Positions 1-12,527 of a stretch of 64,000 nt of DNA are shown here, piece after piece. The notes beneath the pieces are model-generated. The model was not told where the DNA came from. It saw nothing but the letters and a program-made list of their open reading frames with translations, and ran no database searches. Position 1 is the first letter of the stretch, and each line of letters begins with the position of its first letter. The DNA is from Ananas comosus (Eukaryota; Streptophyta; Magnoliopsida; Poales; Bromeliaceae), in contig NC_033641.1 in NCBI RefSeq assembly GCF_001540865.1, positions 6,669,362 to 6,733,361 of the forward strand. The letters are read 5' to 3'. The position numbers were made by a program, and so were the translations under genes.

Positions 1-1527
1 ATGGGTATAATGAGCATGCTAGATAAGATTCATGTACATGTAATACTTGATATAACAAATAGGCCGTCAAGTAGATCGAGTGGCATTAACCTAGTGTTAT
101 ATATAACATAGGTCGAATATGAACCTAGGGTTGAGAATCTAGGAAGAATAAGAATGATGTTGAACCTAGCGTCGTGGACCTAGGCTAGATCGAGTGGCAT
201 TAACCTAGCGTCGTGAACATAGGTTAAACAGGATGAACCTAGAACAAGATCTAGCTAGAGAGGGTTTAACCTATTTTAAAGAACATAGGTTATGTGATAA
301 GGGCATTAAACCTCGAGTCAACTAGACCTAGGATGGAAAGTGCATTGGGCCTAGATTGGTCGATGTTATAGGGTTGAGACTACCCTAGAGGCTTGGAAAT
401 AGATTTCAGAATCTTAGGAATTGTGAACTCGATAGTTCTTGGACCGCGGGTGCATGTGGCATGTTCCTCTTCCACCAGAAGAACTTCGAGGATTATGATT
501 GAGCAAGAACAGAGAGCGCTAGGGTGTATGCGGCATGTTCCTCTCCCTATCGGGGGTCTTGGCTATAGGTGTATGCGGCTATGTTCCTCTCCCACTGGCG
601 GATCCCTGACCACGATGCACGGACCTTCGGGCGGACCGTTGGACGATGTGGTTCTTGGCTTGTAAGCTGAGGTGCATGTGACAAGGTCCTTCACCTCGAG
701 CCGAGCAGAGCGCGGATTATTCGCAGTTGATTGACTCGAGGCCGAGTCGGGTGGCTAACTTGAATAAGGTAGATGGAACCTTAGGGGCTAGTGGTATTGT
801 GATTGATCTAAAGTAATAGAAACCTTAGAGGTTAGTTGGATCTGAGCGAGATAGAAGTAGAATCAAGTGATGTACTTCTCATTGTTGCATTATTGCATCG
901 TTGCATATAGCATGGCATTATTACAATTGCGAGGCAAGGTATGGTTCTATTAATTGCATAGTCAAGATATCTATCTATCTGTTTATTAAACTAACCTGCA
1001 GTTGCCTCCTTTGAACCTGTCGGTCGAGCTTTTCCCTTGGGTGGCCGTACCCACTGGGAACCATCGAGTTGGTTCTCACCCCACGTTGATTTTGGGTGTT
1101 ACAGGTTCGCACGTGAGCGACGTGGCGGCGCGAGGCAAGGGCGTAGCTCCATAGATAGCACCCTACCCTCGGAGACCAGAGCTAGCAGTACCCCGTCGAC
1201 GTAGCTTAGGGGTATAGAAAATGAAAGGAACAAAATGTATTAAACTTGTAATATCTATGATGTAATAACTTAATTGCATTGGAAGTTGAATGTAATGTAA
1301 AGTGTGATGTAAATAAATGAATCTAATGGGAATGCTTGTAATAACATAGGATGTGTTATGTTGTGATACTTTCCTTACGCAATCATGTTCCTAGCTGGAA
1401 CTTCTTGTACTTGTATTGATTGCGACACCTAAGACGTACAGGAAAAATTCTGTCCGTTCGGCGGTCTGTCGGCGGCGCCGCGACCTCGGCCAAATAGGCG
1501 GGCGGTCGCGGCTCGTGACAGATAAGG

Positions 1528-1540
1528 TGGTATCAGAGCA
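1528..1540 (+). other. Primer binding site (initiator tRNA-Met type)
   Basis: TGGTATCAGAGCA lies 7 bases after the LTR end at 1520. It is the standard plant primer site complementary to the 3' end of initiator tRNA-Met. Confidence 0.9.
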
Positions 1541-1879
1541 TAAAGTAGAGAATGAAAAATGATTTAGGCGGACCTAGGAGACCCTGGGATAGTAAAACCA
1601 TAGGAGAATAACGCTCGTGAGAGACGAGGACTTGTGACTTGTGGCGAAAGGTTAATGATTGGGTTATATGGTAATCCTCTAAGATGGATATTAGAGGTAG
1701 ATCTAAGGTACGGTGTATTCTCAACCAAGTGTGTTCATGTTGGGCTACGACAACATGAAACCGAGTGATGAGAATAGACGCTCTTGCATAACTTTCACCC
1801 GATTTGCGTCAATGTTATGTTGTTTCGTACTTGACCCAGATGGTTGAGGATTAATCGAGTTGCCCTGTTTCAGGAAGCG

Positions 1880-2812
1880 ATGGCACCGCGTAGGCGACCT
1901 TCGTCTGGATTGAAGCGGGGTAGGACAGGCGATGTCCCTGAGCAACCCGAGGCGAGCGGAGACCCGGTACTCCGTGAGCAGATGAATACACTCATGGGCG
2001 TAGTGCTGGGACAGGAGGAGCAGATCAAGGAGCTCCATGAGTTGTTGGCACGACAGACTGCAGCGGCTACGCCGGTAGCAGCACGCCGTGTACCGACAGG
2101 AGTGGCGATGGAATCAGGGGTAGTGGCCTCTGATTCTGTAGAAATGGAGGCGGAGAAAGACCGGGCTTTGACGACCATTATGACCTTCAAGAGGTTTAAT
2201 CCGCCTGTCTTTGATGGAGAGGATGTCGACCCATGGATCGTGGAGATGTGGATTGACTCTGTGGAAATGCTCTTCGGGGAGCTGTACACCTTGGAGCGGG
2301 ACAAGGTGCCCCTAGCCGTGCATTGCTTGAAGTAGTCGGCAAAGGTGTGGTGGAAAGGCGTTCGACGGAATCGATCGCCTAGTCTCCCTCCTATGGCATG
2401 GGATGAGTTTCGGGGATTGGTGTTTTCGACTTACTTCCCCGACACTGAAAAGAGAAAGCTCCAGGACATGTTCAGGAAGCTGCGGCAAGGAGACCGTTCT
2501 GTGAGAGAATATGAACAGGAGTTCTCTCGTATTGTGAATTGTGTCCCGGATGTGGTACGGGATGATGAGGATATGGCCGATTGATTCCTGCGTGGACTTC
2601 GACCAGAGATTTACGAGAGGGTGGAAATCTTCAAGCTCACAATCTTCGCAGAGGTGTTGGATCGAGCGTTATTGGCAGAGCACGGCGAGGCTTTCGTGCG
2701 TGAGGAGCACGAGTCTTCTGGGCGTTTCAGTGTGCGTAGGCGCGAAAACGAAACCCGAAAGGTTATATTGGACTATGAGCTAAATCCACCATTAGCGTGG
2801 ATGAAAAGATGA
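1880..2812 (+). pseudogene. Retrotransposon gag fragment with two in-frame stops
   Basis: The frame opens with ATG at 1880 (MAPRRRPSSG). It shows a predicted coiled-coil-like stretch (EEQIKELHELLARQ), then a capsid-type retrotransposon gag domain with the typical WDEFRGLVFSTYFPD, QGDRSVREYEQEFSRI and FLRGLRPEIYERV segments. Stops interrupt the same frame at 2333-2335 (TAG) and 2582-2584 (TGA). The frame then runs directly into the 3' LTR at about 2810. No CCHC zinc knuckle and no pol follow, so the 3' half of gag and all of pol were lost by deletion. Confidence 0.85.
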
Positions 2813-5554
2813 TGAAAACATGCTTGAAAACATATTTGGAGAGTCTCGGTTCGATTTGAAGAGAATCGGAGGTCGAACGAACGAAAACGGACGAAATGCT
2901 GAAATTTGGCTAAGTCTGGAGTTTTGATCTACGAGGACGGGTCCCTCAGCCAAGGACCGGTCTCTCAAGGACCGGTCCCTCATCCAAGGACCGGTTCCCG
3001 TAGCCCGAAAATGCCCAATTTGGGCTGTTGAGAGAGAAGCATTGTTGAGGGTCTTAAGTGCAAAATGGCACTTATGAGAGTGTATAGAGAGGACCTTTCT
3101 CTCTTTCTCTCATTTCTTTCACTCCCCCACACCGTTTCATCTCTCTCTCTCTCTCTCTAGACGAAAGAGAAGAAGAAGAAGAAGAGAAGGAAAGGGAGGA
3201 AGAAGATGAAGGAAAAGAGGCCAAGAAGATGAAGCTTCATCTTCATCTCCTTCCTTGAGCCATTGGAGGAAGCTTAGAAAGGTAATCATCATGCTCTTTA
3301 ATGGTAGATTCTTGTAGATGGGTTTTTAATCCCTAAAATTGGATTTAGAGGAACCCTAGCATGCTATCTAGATGGATTGTGCCCAAATCACGAATCGATT
3401 TGGTGGATTTGGTTGTAGTAGTATCTAGGGCATCCAAAATGGGGTTTTGACAAATATGAGGGTTTGATCTCATTTGACCCTCTATAACCTAATTGCTAGG
3501 TAAACGAACGCGTTGGAGAAGTCGATTCAGCAATCCGTCGAGCCGTTACAAAGATATTGAAGAAACAAGCGATTTAGCTTCGTTTCCGCCTGGAGGGCCG
3601 ATGCGACGTCGTAAAATCGTGGAAAAGGATTTGGAGCACTGTGGCGCATAACCAAAGACTTATAATTTTCGAAGTTGCGAAGTGGAGCACGGTTGAGGCG
3701 CAGTTGCAATATCGGGCCATGCCGGATACGGGTGCCGCGGGAGGCCGATTGCAAGTGTCGACAAGCAATCGGAAAGCAAGCTAAGGTGGGTTGCGTTTAC
3801 CGAAGCGACTAGGTCACATTCATGTCAAAGTAAAGTGATATTTATAGTTGATGCATATGTGGATATTCATGCATAGCGAAATATATGCTAGATGCATTAG
3901 CATTTCGAAATCATGTTAGATAAGATGCATGTGCATGTTAATATGATAAGAAATCATGCTAGTGATATTTGCATGATAATCCATTGATAGTACATGCTAG
4001 TAAGTAAATGCATGTTAATACATATGGGTATAATGAGCATGCTAGATAAGATTCATGTACATGTAATACTCGATATGACAAATAGGCCGTCAAGTAGATC
4101 GAGTGGCATTAACCTAGTGTTATATATAACATAGGTCGAATATGAATCTAGGGTCGAGAACCTAGGATGAATATGAATGATGTGGAACCTAGCGTCGTGG
4201 ACCCAGGCTAGATCGAGTGGCATTAACCTAGCATCGTGAACATAGGTTAAATAGGATGAACCTAGAACAAAATCTAGGTAGAGAGGCTTTAACCTATTTT
4301 AAAGAACATAGGTTATGTGATAAGGGCATTAAACCTAGAGTCAACTAGACCTAGGATGGAAAGTGCATTGGGCCTAGATTGGTCGATGTTATAGGGTTGA
4401 GACTACCCTCGAGGCTTGGAAATAGATCCCGGAATCTTAGGAATTGTGAACTCGATAGTTCTTGGACCGCGGGTGCATGTGGCATGTTCCTCTCCTACTG
4501 GAAGAACTTCGAGGATTATGATTGAGCAAGAATAGAGAGAGCTAGGGTGTATGCGGCATGTTCCTCTCCCTATCGGGGGTCTTAGCTATTGGTGTATGCG
4601 GCTATGTTCCTCTCCCACTAGCGGATCCCTGACCACGGTGCACGGACCTTCGGGCGGACCGTTGGGCGATGTGGTTCTTGGCTTGTAGGCTGAGGTGCAT
4701 ATGACAGGGTCCTTCACCTCGAGCCGGACAGAGCGCGGATTATTCGCAGCTGATTGACTCAATGATGAGTCGGGTGGCTAGCTTGAATAAGGTAGATGGA
4801 ACCTTAGGTGCTAGTGGTAATGTGATGGATCTAAGGTAATAGAAACTTTAGAGGTTAGTTGGATCTGAGCGAGATAGAAGTAGAATCAAGTGATGTACTT
4901 CTTATTGTTGCATTATTGCATCGTTACATATAGCATGGCATTGTTACAATTGCGAGGCAAGGTATGGTTCTGTTAATTACATAGTCAAGATATCTATCTA
5001 TCTGTTTATTAAATTAACCTGCAGTTGCCTCCTTTCAACCTGTCGGTCGAGCTTTTCCCTTAGGTGGTCGTACCCACTGGGAACCATGGAGTTGGTTCTC
5101 ACCCCACGTTGATTTGGGGTGTTACAGGTTCGCATGTGAGCAGCGCGGCGGCGCGAGCCAAGGGCGTAGCTCCATAGATTACGCCCTACCCCCAGAGACC
5201 AGAGCTAGCAGTACCCCGTCGACGTAGCTTAGGGGTATAGAAAATGAAAGGAACAAAATGTATTAAACTTGTAATATCTATGATGTAATAACTTAATTGC
5301 ATTGGAAGTTGAATGTAATGTAAAGTGTGATGTAAATAAATGAATCTAATGGGAATGCTTGTAATAACATAGGATGTGTTATGTTGTGATACTTTCCATA
5401 CGCAATCATGATTGATATCTGTTCCTGGCTAGAACTTCTTGTACTTGTATTGATTGCGACGCCTAGGACGTACATGGGAAACTCTGTCCGTTTGGTGGTC
5501 TGTCGGCGGCGCCGCGACCTCGGCCAAATAGGCGGGCGGTCGCGGCTCGTGACA
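2810..5554 (+). repeat. 3' LTR of the gag-only Gypsy element
   Basis: About 2.75 kb, TG...CA. In order: an ACCGGT-palindrome cluster (2935-3002), a (CT)n pyrimidine tract (3131-3160) followed by purine-rich GAAGAAGAAG sequence, AT-rich middle with repeated CATGCTAG words, then GC-rich blocks near 4480-4760 and 5030-5240. The 3' 1.5 kb is the same as 1-1520. Other long LTRs in this window (A, B, C, D2, E1, E2) share the same block order, so they form one lineage of very long LTRs. Confidence 0.8.
2935..3002. promoter_or_regulatory. Cluster of ACCGGT palindromes in the LTR (GGGACCGGTCCC type)
   Basis: Three or four sites matching GGACCGGTYYC spaced about 20-25 bases. The same arrangement recurs in five other LTRs of the window. 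Function is unknown; position in the 5' part of the LTR suggests U3 regulatory DNA. Confidence 0.55.
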
Positions 5555-6339
5555 GCCATCGTCCTGGAGCGATCCCGGTCGCCGTCGTGGCAGCCGCTGC
5601 CCTGTGAGCCCGTGCCGAACTCATGCGGGCTTGGGATGCTCCAACGCCACCACCGCTGCCTTCCGCCGTCGGGAAGTGTGAGTGCTGGCTTTCCCTGGCT
5701 GACCGCAACCGGATTCTGCTGGCGCCCCCGCTGCTAGAGCTCCCCACCGGCCGGAATGAGCCTGTGTTCTCTATAGGATTCTTGCGGCTAGAGTGTCATT
5801 GCCCGCTACCGTCACCGCATCCCGTTGCCAGTCCACGCACGCCCGGCCTCCCTCCGTCGCCTGCACCTACCTGCCACCGACGTGCCCGCTTCCCGGCCGC
5901 CGTCGGCCGTGCCCAAGCTTCCCATAGTCCGGTGAGTTCTATTTCACTATCTTGTGCACAGTTTCGAGTTCCAGTCGTCTTTTCGACACTCTGAGGACAC
6001 CCTGATAATGTTGAAAGTAAGCACGATGATCCCTGCTTCGTGCTGAACATCGTGCTCACCTCCATTGGGGTCAACGACACCCTGGCTTGCGTGTTAGACA
6101 TGATTTAGGCGCTGTGCGTGTAGTTTTACTGAAGTTCACATCGCTCGTGCGATCGCCACAGTGGCCGACAGTGCTCGGATGTAAGGAAGTGAATTCTCGA
6201 AATACGAGAGTTGAACTTCATTTGGAATCGACTGATTGTCGATTGGGTACGCTTCGGAAAGACCAAAGGCGTCAAAAACCCAAAAAGTGCATTGGCGAGG
6301 GCCTCGGAGAGCAAGATGTGGAAATCTACAACTTTGCAA

Positions 6340-6552
6340 ATTTTGCTCTCGGGGACCGGTCCCTGGTGGGAGGGACCGATTCCTGTAAGCAGTGTGTGCG
6401 GCAGAAAACTCTGCGCACAGAAATTGCTCTCGAGGACCGGTTCCTGGCGGGATAGACCGGTCCCCGTACGCGTAGAAAGGGGGGCAGAGTCCTCTGCCCA
6501 TGAGAGTTGCTCTCTGGGACTAGTCCCTCCAAGGACAGACCGGTCCCCGTAG
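6340..6552. promoter_or_regulatory. Three pairs of ACCGGT palindromes (GGGACCGGTCCC type)
   Basis: Sites at about 6353, 6376, 6436, 6459, 6518 and 6540. Within a pair the centres are about 22-23 bases apart, and pairs are about 60 bases apart. Several sites have one mismatch (ACCGAT, ACTAGT). Confidence 0.55.
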
Positions 6553-8382
6553 CCCGAAAATGCCCAGGCTGGGCTGTGTCATGTTGGAAGAGTTGAGGGG
6601 CTTTTATGCATTTGTAGCATAAGTGAAGAGGTATAGAGGGGAAAAGAGCTCTCTTTTTCTCATTTCTCTCCCAACACTCAACCCTAACACCCTCTCTCTC
6701 TCTCTAAACTCTTTTCTCTCTCTAGAAGGTGAAGAATGAGGTGGATTTGGTGGAGGAGCAAGCTAAGAGAAGGATTAGCATCATCTTCTTCTTCCATTCC
6801 ACCATTGGAGCTTGCTTTGGAGGTAAGCTCATGAGAGCTTTCATGGTAGATCCCTCTAGATAGATTTTTATCCTTTAGAAATGATTTTTGTTGGAACCGT
6901 AGCTTCTCTAATAGATGGATTATGTATGAATCTAGAGCTCCATTGAGGAATTCTTGCATTGATTAAACCTAAGGCTCCAAATTGGGGTTTTTGAAAATAG
7001 AGGGTTTTGATCTAAATTGATCATGTGTAAACCTAATTGATAGGTGTTTAAACGAGTGGGAAGCGACGGTTTCTCAATTCGTCGAACGGGTTCGAAGATA
7101 TAGCCGAAACGAGTGTTCGTGGCTTCGTGTTGACCCGAGGAGTCGAAGCGGCAACTAAAGATCACGAAATCAAGTCCCTAACCTCGCTACGTCGCCTAAA
7201 GGTGGGGGTGTCATCCCGAAGCAACTGGGCTTCACCCTATGTCTAAGTATCTCTATGTTGATCATTCTCCATATGTAGTATTATGCATGATAGGGTGTCT
7301 AGTAGTTACTTTTACTATTCTTGCATGCTCCCTTGTAATGCGGCATAGTGACGGATCAAATGGCAACTAAGAGAAGGGAGGGTGAATTAGTTGACAACTA
7401 AAAACTCAAGTAGATTAAATTCAGATAAAAATTGCGCAACCAAATAAAAGAAGAAAATCAAACTCAGATGACACAGATGATTTATCCTGGTTCGGCCCTT
7501 CTGTCTACTCCAGTCCGGTCCTTCTTCTCCTCGAGGTACCAATTTCACTATTACTTGGCCTTTTGAACAGGGCAAGACCAAAGCTGCTTACAATCACACA
7601 AAACTTCTTTTACAACCTCTCAATGAAGCTCACAATTACAAATTAATGAACAATTAGGACTTAGAGAATTTTTCTGAAGTTGCATCCCAAACAACATCCA
7701 AGCCTCCCTTTAAATACACTAGCCATCATTTCAAAAATGGAACAAAAGCATAATAAAATCATAATTGACTTCAATTTGAATCTTCACCATATTTGCAAAT
7801 GCATTTGAATTAATTCCAAAATAAATTTGAATTCATACCATATTTGCAAAACTAATTTGAAATTATACCAAATTTGTAAAATCCTTTTAAATTAATACTA
7901 CAAATGAAAACTTTTTGAACTCATTCCACATTTGTAAAAGCTTTCGAATAATACCATACTTATAAAAATTATTTATATCATATTTCATATTTTTTAAATT
8001 CATACCATAATAAAATCAATTTCAAATTTATACCATACATAAAATCATTTTCACACCATATTAAAATAATGGCTAATTTGATGTTAAACTCAAATTAAAC
8101 CCAAAAGGTTAACCGGCCAACTTGACTAGGTTGACTGGCTCAAATCTGATAAATTGTAAAGAAGTCCTCCAAAATATTGTTGTGGCTCTTGCATCCAATT
8201 TGGTATAATTTGATCTTGTCCGGGCCAATCTGAACAATTTAATTTAATTGTTACCTTTGATCATGATTCCGGCTCGGTTTGAGCCACTTTAAATTCAATT
8301 ATAATATGAAATTGCTAAGTAACAAATTAAATCCAAAATTTGTTTGTTATCATCAAAATTTATTATTGGATAAAATCCAACA

Positions 8383-8397
8383 ATCTCTCCTTTTTTG
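8383..8397 (-). other. Polypurine tract of the Copia element
   Basis: The minus strand reads AAAAAAGGAGAGAT directly before the TGTTGG start of the 3' LTR. That is the usual position and composition of a plus-strand primer. Confidence 0.75.
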
Positions 8398-9054
8398 ATG
8401 AAGACAAACAATTTGAAAAGGTAATAAAGAAATAAATAAACTCCCCCCTCAAAATAAGCACGATAAAAAAAAATCTTTCAATTGAGATAAACAAAACTTT
8501 TAAAATAATTTTGAGATAACCTTTTCTTCTCCCCCTTTTGTTATCATCAAAAAAATTAATTTAAAAAGACGAAGGAGGAAAAGAAAGAAAAAAATTTACA
8601 CAAAAAACCTTATACCACAAAAAAAAAAAAATCGAAACGAAAGAAAAACCATAGTGATAAGAATATACCAAAAATACAAAGAAAATTAATTATTACCGAT
8701 TGAGCCTTTTCCAATAATACGACTTTTGGAGTTAATTATTTCCAAGGGTTGTGCGCCCACCCTCTTCATATTCAAACGACGATAAATTTGTTGGGTTGCC
8801 CGTCATATGCCTTGAGCTCCCGCTATCCAAGTAACATTTGTCGCTTGACTTTGTTGAGTGCGGGCATACCTACAAAAATTTAAGTTATGAAAGGTACCCT
8901 GAATTTGGGTCCACTTGTGTTAGAACCTTTCACCACCCAAAGTTGTCTAAATTTAAACTTATTTTTAAATTGACATTGGGTTACATGATGCACTATTTTG
9001 TTATAATAGGTGCACAACACATTCTTGTTGCCATTTGTATATTTTGCAAATGGC

Positions 9055-10513
9055 TTAGAAATATTTTTTTCTTTGACTAGACCTGTGTTGATATCCAAGT
9101 CCGGTCTTGTCCAAATAGGATCTTTGATTACCCAACATCATGTTTAGAACTTTTGTACTACTAATAAATCTTTCTAAAGTGTTTCTTGAATCGTTCAAGT
9201 CCTTCTTTAGAGATTCATTTTCAGTTTTAAATAAACTAGTATCTTTATAATTTTCGCCATCACTTTTGATCTCAAGTTTCTTCTTTAATAAATTTAACTC
9301 AATTTTTAAACTTTCATTTTCAGATTTTAATAAATTTAAATTGGAGATTAAAGATGTTTTTTTTTTTTTCAAAGAAGTATATTTGGGACCAAATTTTTGG
9401 AGATCATCATAAAGATCATAAAAAGCCTCTAAAAGTTCATCGTAAGTTAAATCATTACCTCATCTTCTATGTTTGTCATGAAGCAACAATTCGAAGGTGC
9501 ATCGTCATAGGTGAGACTTAAGTTAGAGACCTCCTTGGTTGATTCCTTCTTGTCGGAATCGCTATCATCTCTCCAAGTGGCGGAGAAGACTTTATTTTTC
9601 TTTTTATCCTTTCGGGGAGACTTACTTTGGTTTTGGCAATCGTAACTCATGTGCCCTGTTTTATTACAATTGTAGCATTTTACATTCTTTTTGAAAAAGT
9701 GTGATCTACCATTACCTTTGCCGGATCACTTAGCTCCGTGTTTTCTTTGTATGATCTTCTTTAATTTTCTAGTAAGATGTGAGATCTCGTCGTCAGTGGC
9801 ATTGTCGGAGTCGCTTGCATCTCCTTCTTTAGAGTTGAGGGCTAAATTTTTCGTTCCGGTATGGATGATGGAAGTAGAAGGCTTCGTCTTCAATCATAAC
9901 TCATAAGTATAAGGGACCCTATGGGTTCCTCCAATGAAAATTTGTCGAGGTCGCGCGCTTCTTGAATAGCCGCCAACTTTGGTTCCCAAGGTCCATTTTG
10001 AGAAAAACTTCTGAGTATTTTTCTAACAAGATATGCGTCAGAAAAAGCCTTTCCCAAAGCCTTTAGACTATTAATAATATTAGTAAATCTCGTATACATA
10101 TCAGTAATGCTTTCATTTGGTTGCACACAAAACATTTCATAATCACGAGTAAGCATATTTATCTTAGACTTTTTTACTTGGTTTGTCACCTCGTGAACAA
10201 CGGCTAATTTATCTCAAATTTCTTTTGCAGTTTCGCATGTAGAAATCCGGTTGAACTCGTTTGAGTCAAGAGCACAATGAAGAGCGTTCATCGCTTTAGA
10301 GTTCAAATTAAATTTACCTTTGTCCTCTGCCTTCCACGTGCTAGTTGCCGTGATAGGCTTGGTGTAGCCATTTTCTACAATGTCCCAAAGATCAAAATCT
10401 AGGGATTGTAGAAAAATTTGCATCCGCACCTTCCAATTGGTATAGTTACTCCCAGTGAAGAAAGGAGGACGGGCGATGGATTGACCCTCAATAGTAGCAT
10501 AAAAAGTTGTCAT
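9055..10513 (-). pseudogene. Copia gag (UBN2-type) remnant, frameshifted
   Basis: From 10513 leftward the minus strand codes MTTFYATIEGQSIARPPFF, then the conserved NWKVRMQIFLQSLDFDLWDIV and further gag-polypeptide (UBN2) sequence. 9638-9680 codes a CX2CX4HX4C zinc knuckle (CYNCNKTGHMSYDC). Open pieces lie at 10513-10214, 10189-9890, 9650-9447 and 9372-9055; they are in different frames or separated by stops. The last piece is lysine- and leucine-rich and coiled-coil-like (LNLLKSENESLKIELNLLKK). Nothing resembling the protease, integrase or reverse transcriptase follows in 8383-9054. This is an inactive gag-only remnant. Confidence 0.85.
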
Positions 10514-10549
10514 CTCACGAGACAGTTAGTCTGCAACAGTGAGACCGGT

Positions 10550-10561
10550 GCTCTGATACCA
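10550..10561 (-). other. Primer binding site of the Copia element
   Basis: GCTCTGATACCA on the plus strand is TGGTATCAGAGC on the minus strand, two bases from the LTR end at 10564. Confidence 0.85.
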
Positions 10562-11191
10562 AATGAATGATCAAATGACAACTAAGAGGGGGGGTGAATT
10601 AGTTGACAACTAAAAACTCAAGTAAAATTAAATCCAGATAAAAATTGCACAACCAAATAAAAGATTAAATCAAACTCAGATGACACAGATGATTTATCCT
10701 GGTTCGGCCATTCTGCCTATTCCAGTCCGGTCCTTCTTCTCCTCGAAGTGCCGATTTCACTATCACTTGGCCTTTTGAACAGGGCAAGACCAAAGCCGCT
10801 TACAATCACACAAAACTTCTTTTACAACCTCTCAATGAAGCTCACAATTACAAATAAATGAACAATTAGGACTTGAGAATTTTTCTGAAGTTGTATCCCA
10901 AACAACATCCAAGCCCCCCTTTAAATACATTAGCCATCATTTCAAAAATGAAACAAAAGCATAATAAAATCATAATTAATTTCAATTTGAATCTTCACCA
11001 TATTTGCAAATGCATTTGAATTAATTCCAAAATAAATTTGAATTCATACCACATTTGCAAAACTCATTTGAAATATTACTATATTGAAAAGTTCATTTGA
11101 AATTATACCAAATTCGTAAAATTCTTTTAAATTAATACTACAAATGAAAACTTTTTGAATTCATTCCACATTTGTAAAAGCTTTTGAATAA

Positions 11192-11245
11192 NAATTCATA
11201 CCACATTTGCAAAACTCATTTGAAATGATGGCTAGTGTATTTCTT
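11192..11245. other. Single N followed by a small inverted patch in the Copia LTR
   Basis: After the N at 11192 the LTR sequence jumps back. Bases at about 11218-11240 (GAAATGATGGCTAGTGTATT) are the reverse complement of the LTR segment seen normally near 7710 and 10925. The LTR then resumes with a duplicated stretch. It looks like an assembly join or a fold-back chimera rather than a real event. Confidence 0.6.
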
Positions 11246-11437
11246 TTAAATTAATACTACAAATGAAAACTTTTTGAATTCATTCCACATTTGTAAAAGC
11301 TTTTGAATAATACCATTCTCATAAAAATTATTTATATCATATTTCATATTTTTTAAATTCATACCATAATAAAATCAATTTCAAATTTATACCATACATA
11401 AAATCACTTTCACACCATATTAAAATAATGGCTAATC

Positions 11438-12419
11438 TATAAACCTATATTAATCCTCGTATTTTCTAGCCACGTGTCGTGTCTAAGTTTAACTTTATTT
11501 TAGGCGTAACGAGTGGGACCCAGCTGTCAGGTTTCTTTCAAGACTTTTAATTAGCACTGCTTTGATCCTTTTGCTCTCCCCCGGCGCTTCGATCCTATTC
11601 CCCACCGCTTCGTCTCCTGCCACTTCGATACCATTTCCTGCCGCTTCGATACCATCTCTTACTTCTACCTATCTCCCGTTCTCTCTCTATTCTTCCTACG
11701 TCCTCTAGGTTTTCGTAGAAGAGGGTGATGAGCGCGGCAGCAGATCCATAGGCAGCGGCAGCGAAAGCGATCACCACGACGGCAGAGGCCACAACCATGG
11801 CCATGACGAAGAGACAAGAGACTATAGGAAGAAGGGGTGGAGCATGACGGGGCCCTATTGCCGTCCTTCGAGCAGAAACCAAAATCTCTTATCGCGAATC
11901 GAAACCCTTCCCTAATTCTCCTCCTCGCCCCAATTCTCACTCCTATAGATTGATAGAAAGGGTACCATTTCCCCACCCTCTTTAATCCAATCTTACATTC
12001 TTAATTTTGTTTAATTTGCGTGGCGATTCCATTTGTTAATTTCTAGAAAACCCTATCAAGGACAATTAGTTTATGGCTATGGATTTGTTGCATGGAAGGA
12101 TCGAATGAACGAATGAAGAGAAGATCCAAAAGGCTCATATGGTAGTGGTATGAGAAGAAAAGGCGATAAAAAAAAGAAGAAAAAAGCTAAAGCAATGTAT
12201 AGCAGCAGTTAGAAAAAATTAGGACTTTAGATGTAGAAGCCCAATTCCGTGTGTTTGCTGTAGATGACAGCCTAATTTGATAGGAAGGCCATTAAGAGGC
12301 TGCATAAACACTTTTTATGCCAAGGTCAAGCTTTTTTAAAAAATTACTTATTCAATTAAGTGATAAAATATCCAATTCTTATTTTTTGTTAATTTGCACA
12401 TTTTTATGATCTTTTTTAG
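11438..12419. other. Helitron 5' part, no intact gene
   Basis: Includes a pyrimidine-rich, GC-rich stretch with repeated CTTCGATCC/CTTCGATACC words (11585-11660) and AT-rich DNA to 12419. It looks like promoter, leader and intron of a captured gene ahead of the exon at 12420. I see no convincing ORF; minus-strand frames at 11595-11976 are low complexity. Confidence 0.4.
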
Positions 12420-12527
12420 GTGTCAGTGTAGATTTCGGGAGCAAGGCACTGGAATTGCCAGAGTTGAGGGATGGTGCTAAGATTCATAACCAAGCTGCCC
12501 CACTCTCTGCTTCCCCTGATATCCAAG
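12420..12527 (+). pseudogene. Captured gene exon of unknown family
   Basis: A T-rich acceptor ending TTTTTTAG precedes 108 bases open in one frame (VDFGSKALELPELRDGAKIH...). The exon ends ATCCAAG, and the solo LTR C' is inserted exactly there. After the LTR (from 23118) the sequence continues AGGTACGTTTTG, which restores a splice donor. A second possible exon of the same gene is at 23409-23475. I do not recognise the protein. Confidence 0.5.

Larger units (their letters stand above)
1..5554 (+). mobile_element. Gypsy-type LTR retrotransposon, gag-only deletion derivative, 5' end outside the window
   Basis: Positions 1-1520 and about 4024-5554 are near-identical direct copies, so they are the 3' parts of two LTRs; both end in GCGGCTCGTGACA. 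The 3' LTR appears to start at 2810 (TGATGAAAAC), giving an LTR of about 2.7 kb. The 5' LTR is followed by a tRNA-Met type primer site. Only about 1.3 kb separates the LTRs, and it holds a broken gag; protease, reverse transcriptase, RNase H and integrase are absent. The element could therefore only move with help from a relative. The small divergence between the LTRs suggests a moderately recent insertion. Superfamily is inferred from gag and LTR style, not from pol. Confidence 0.85.
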
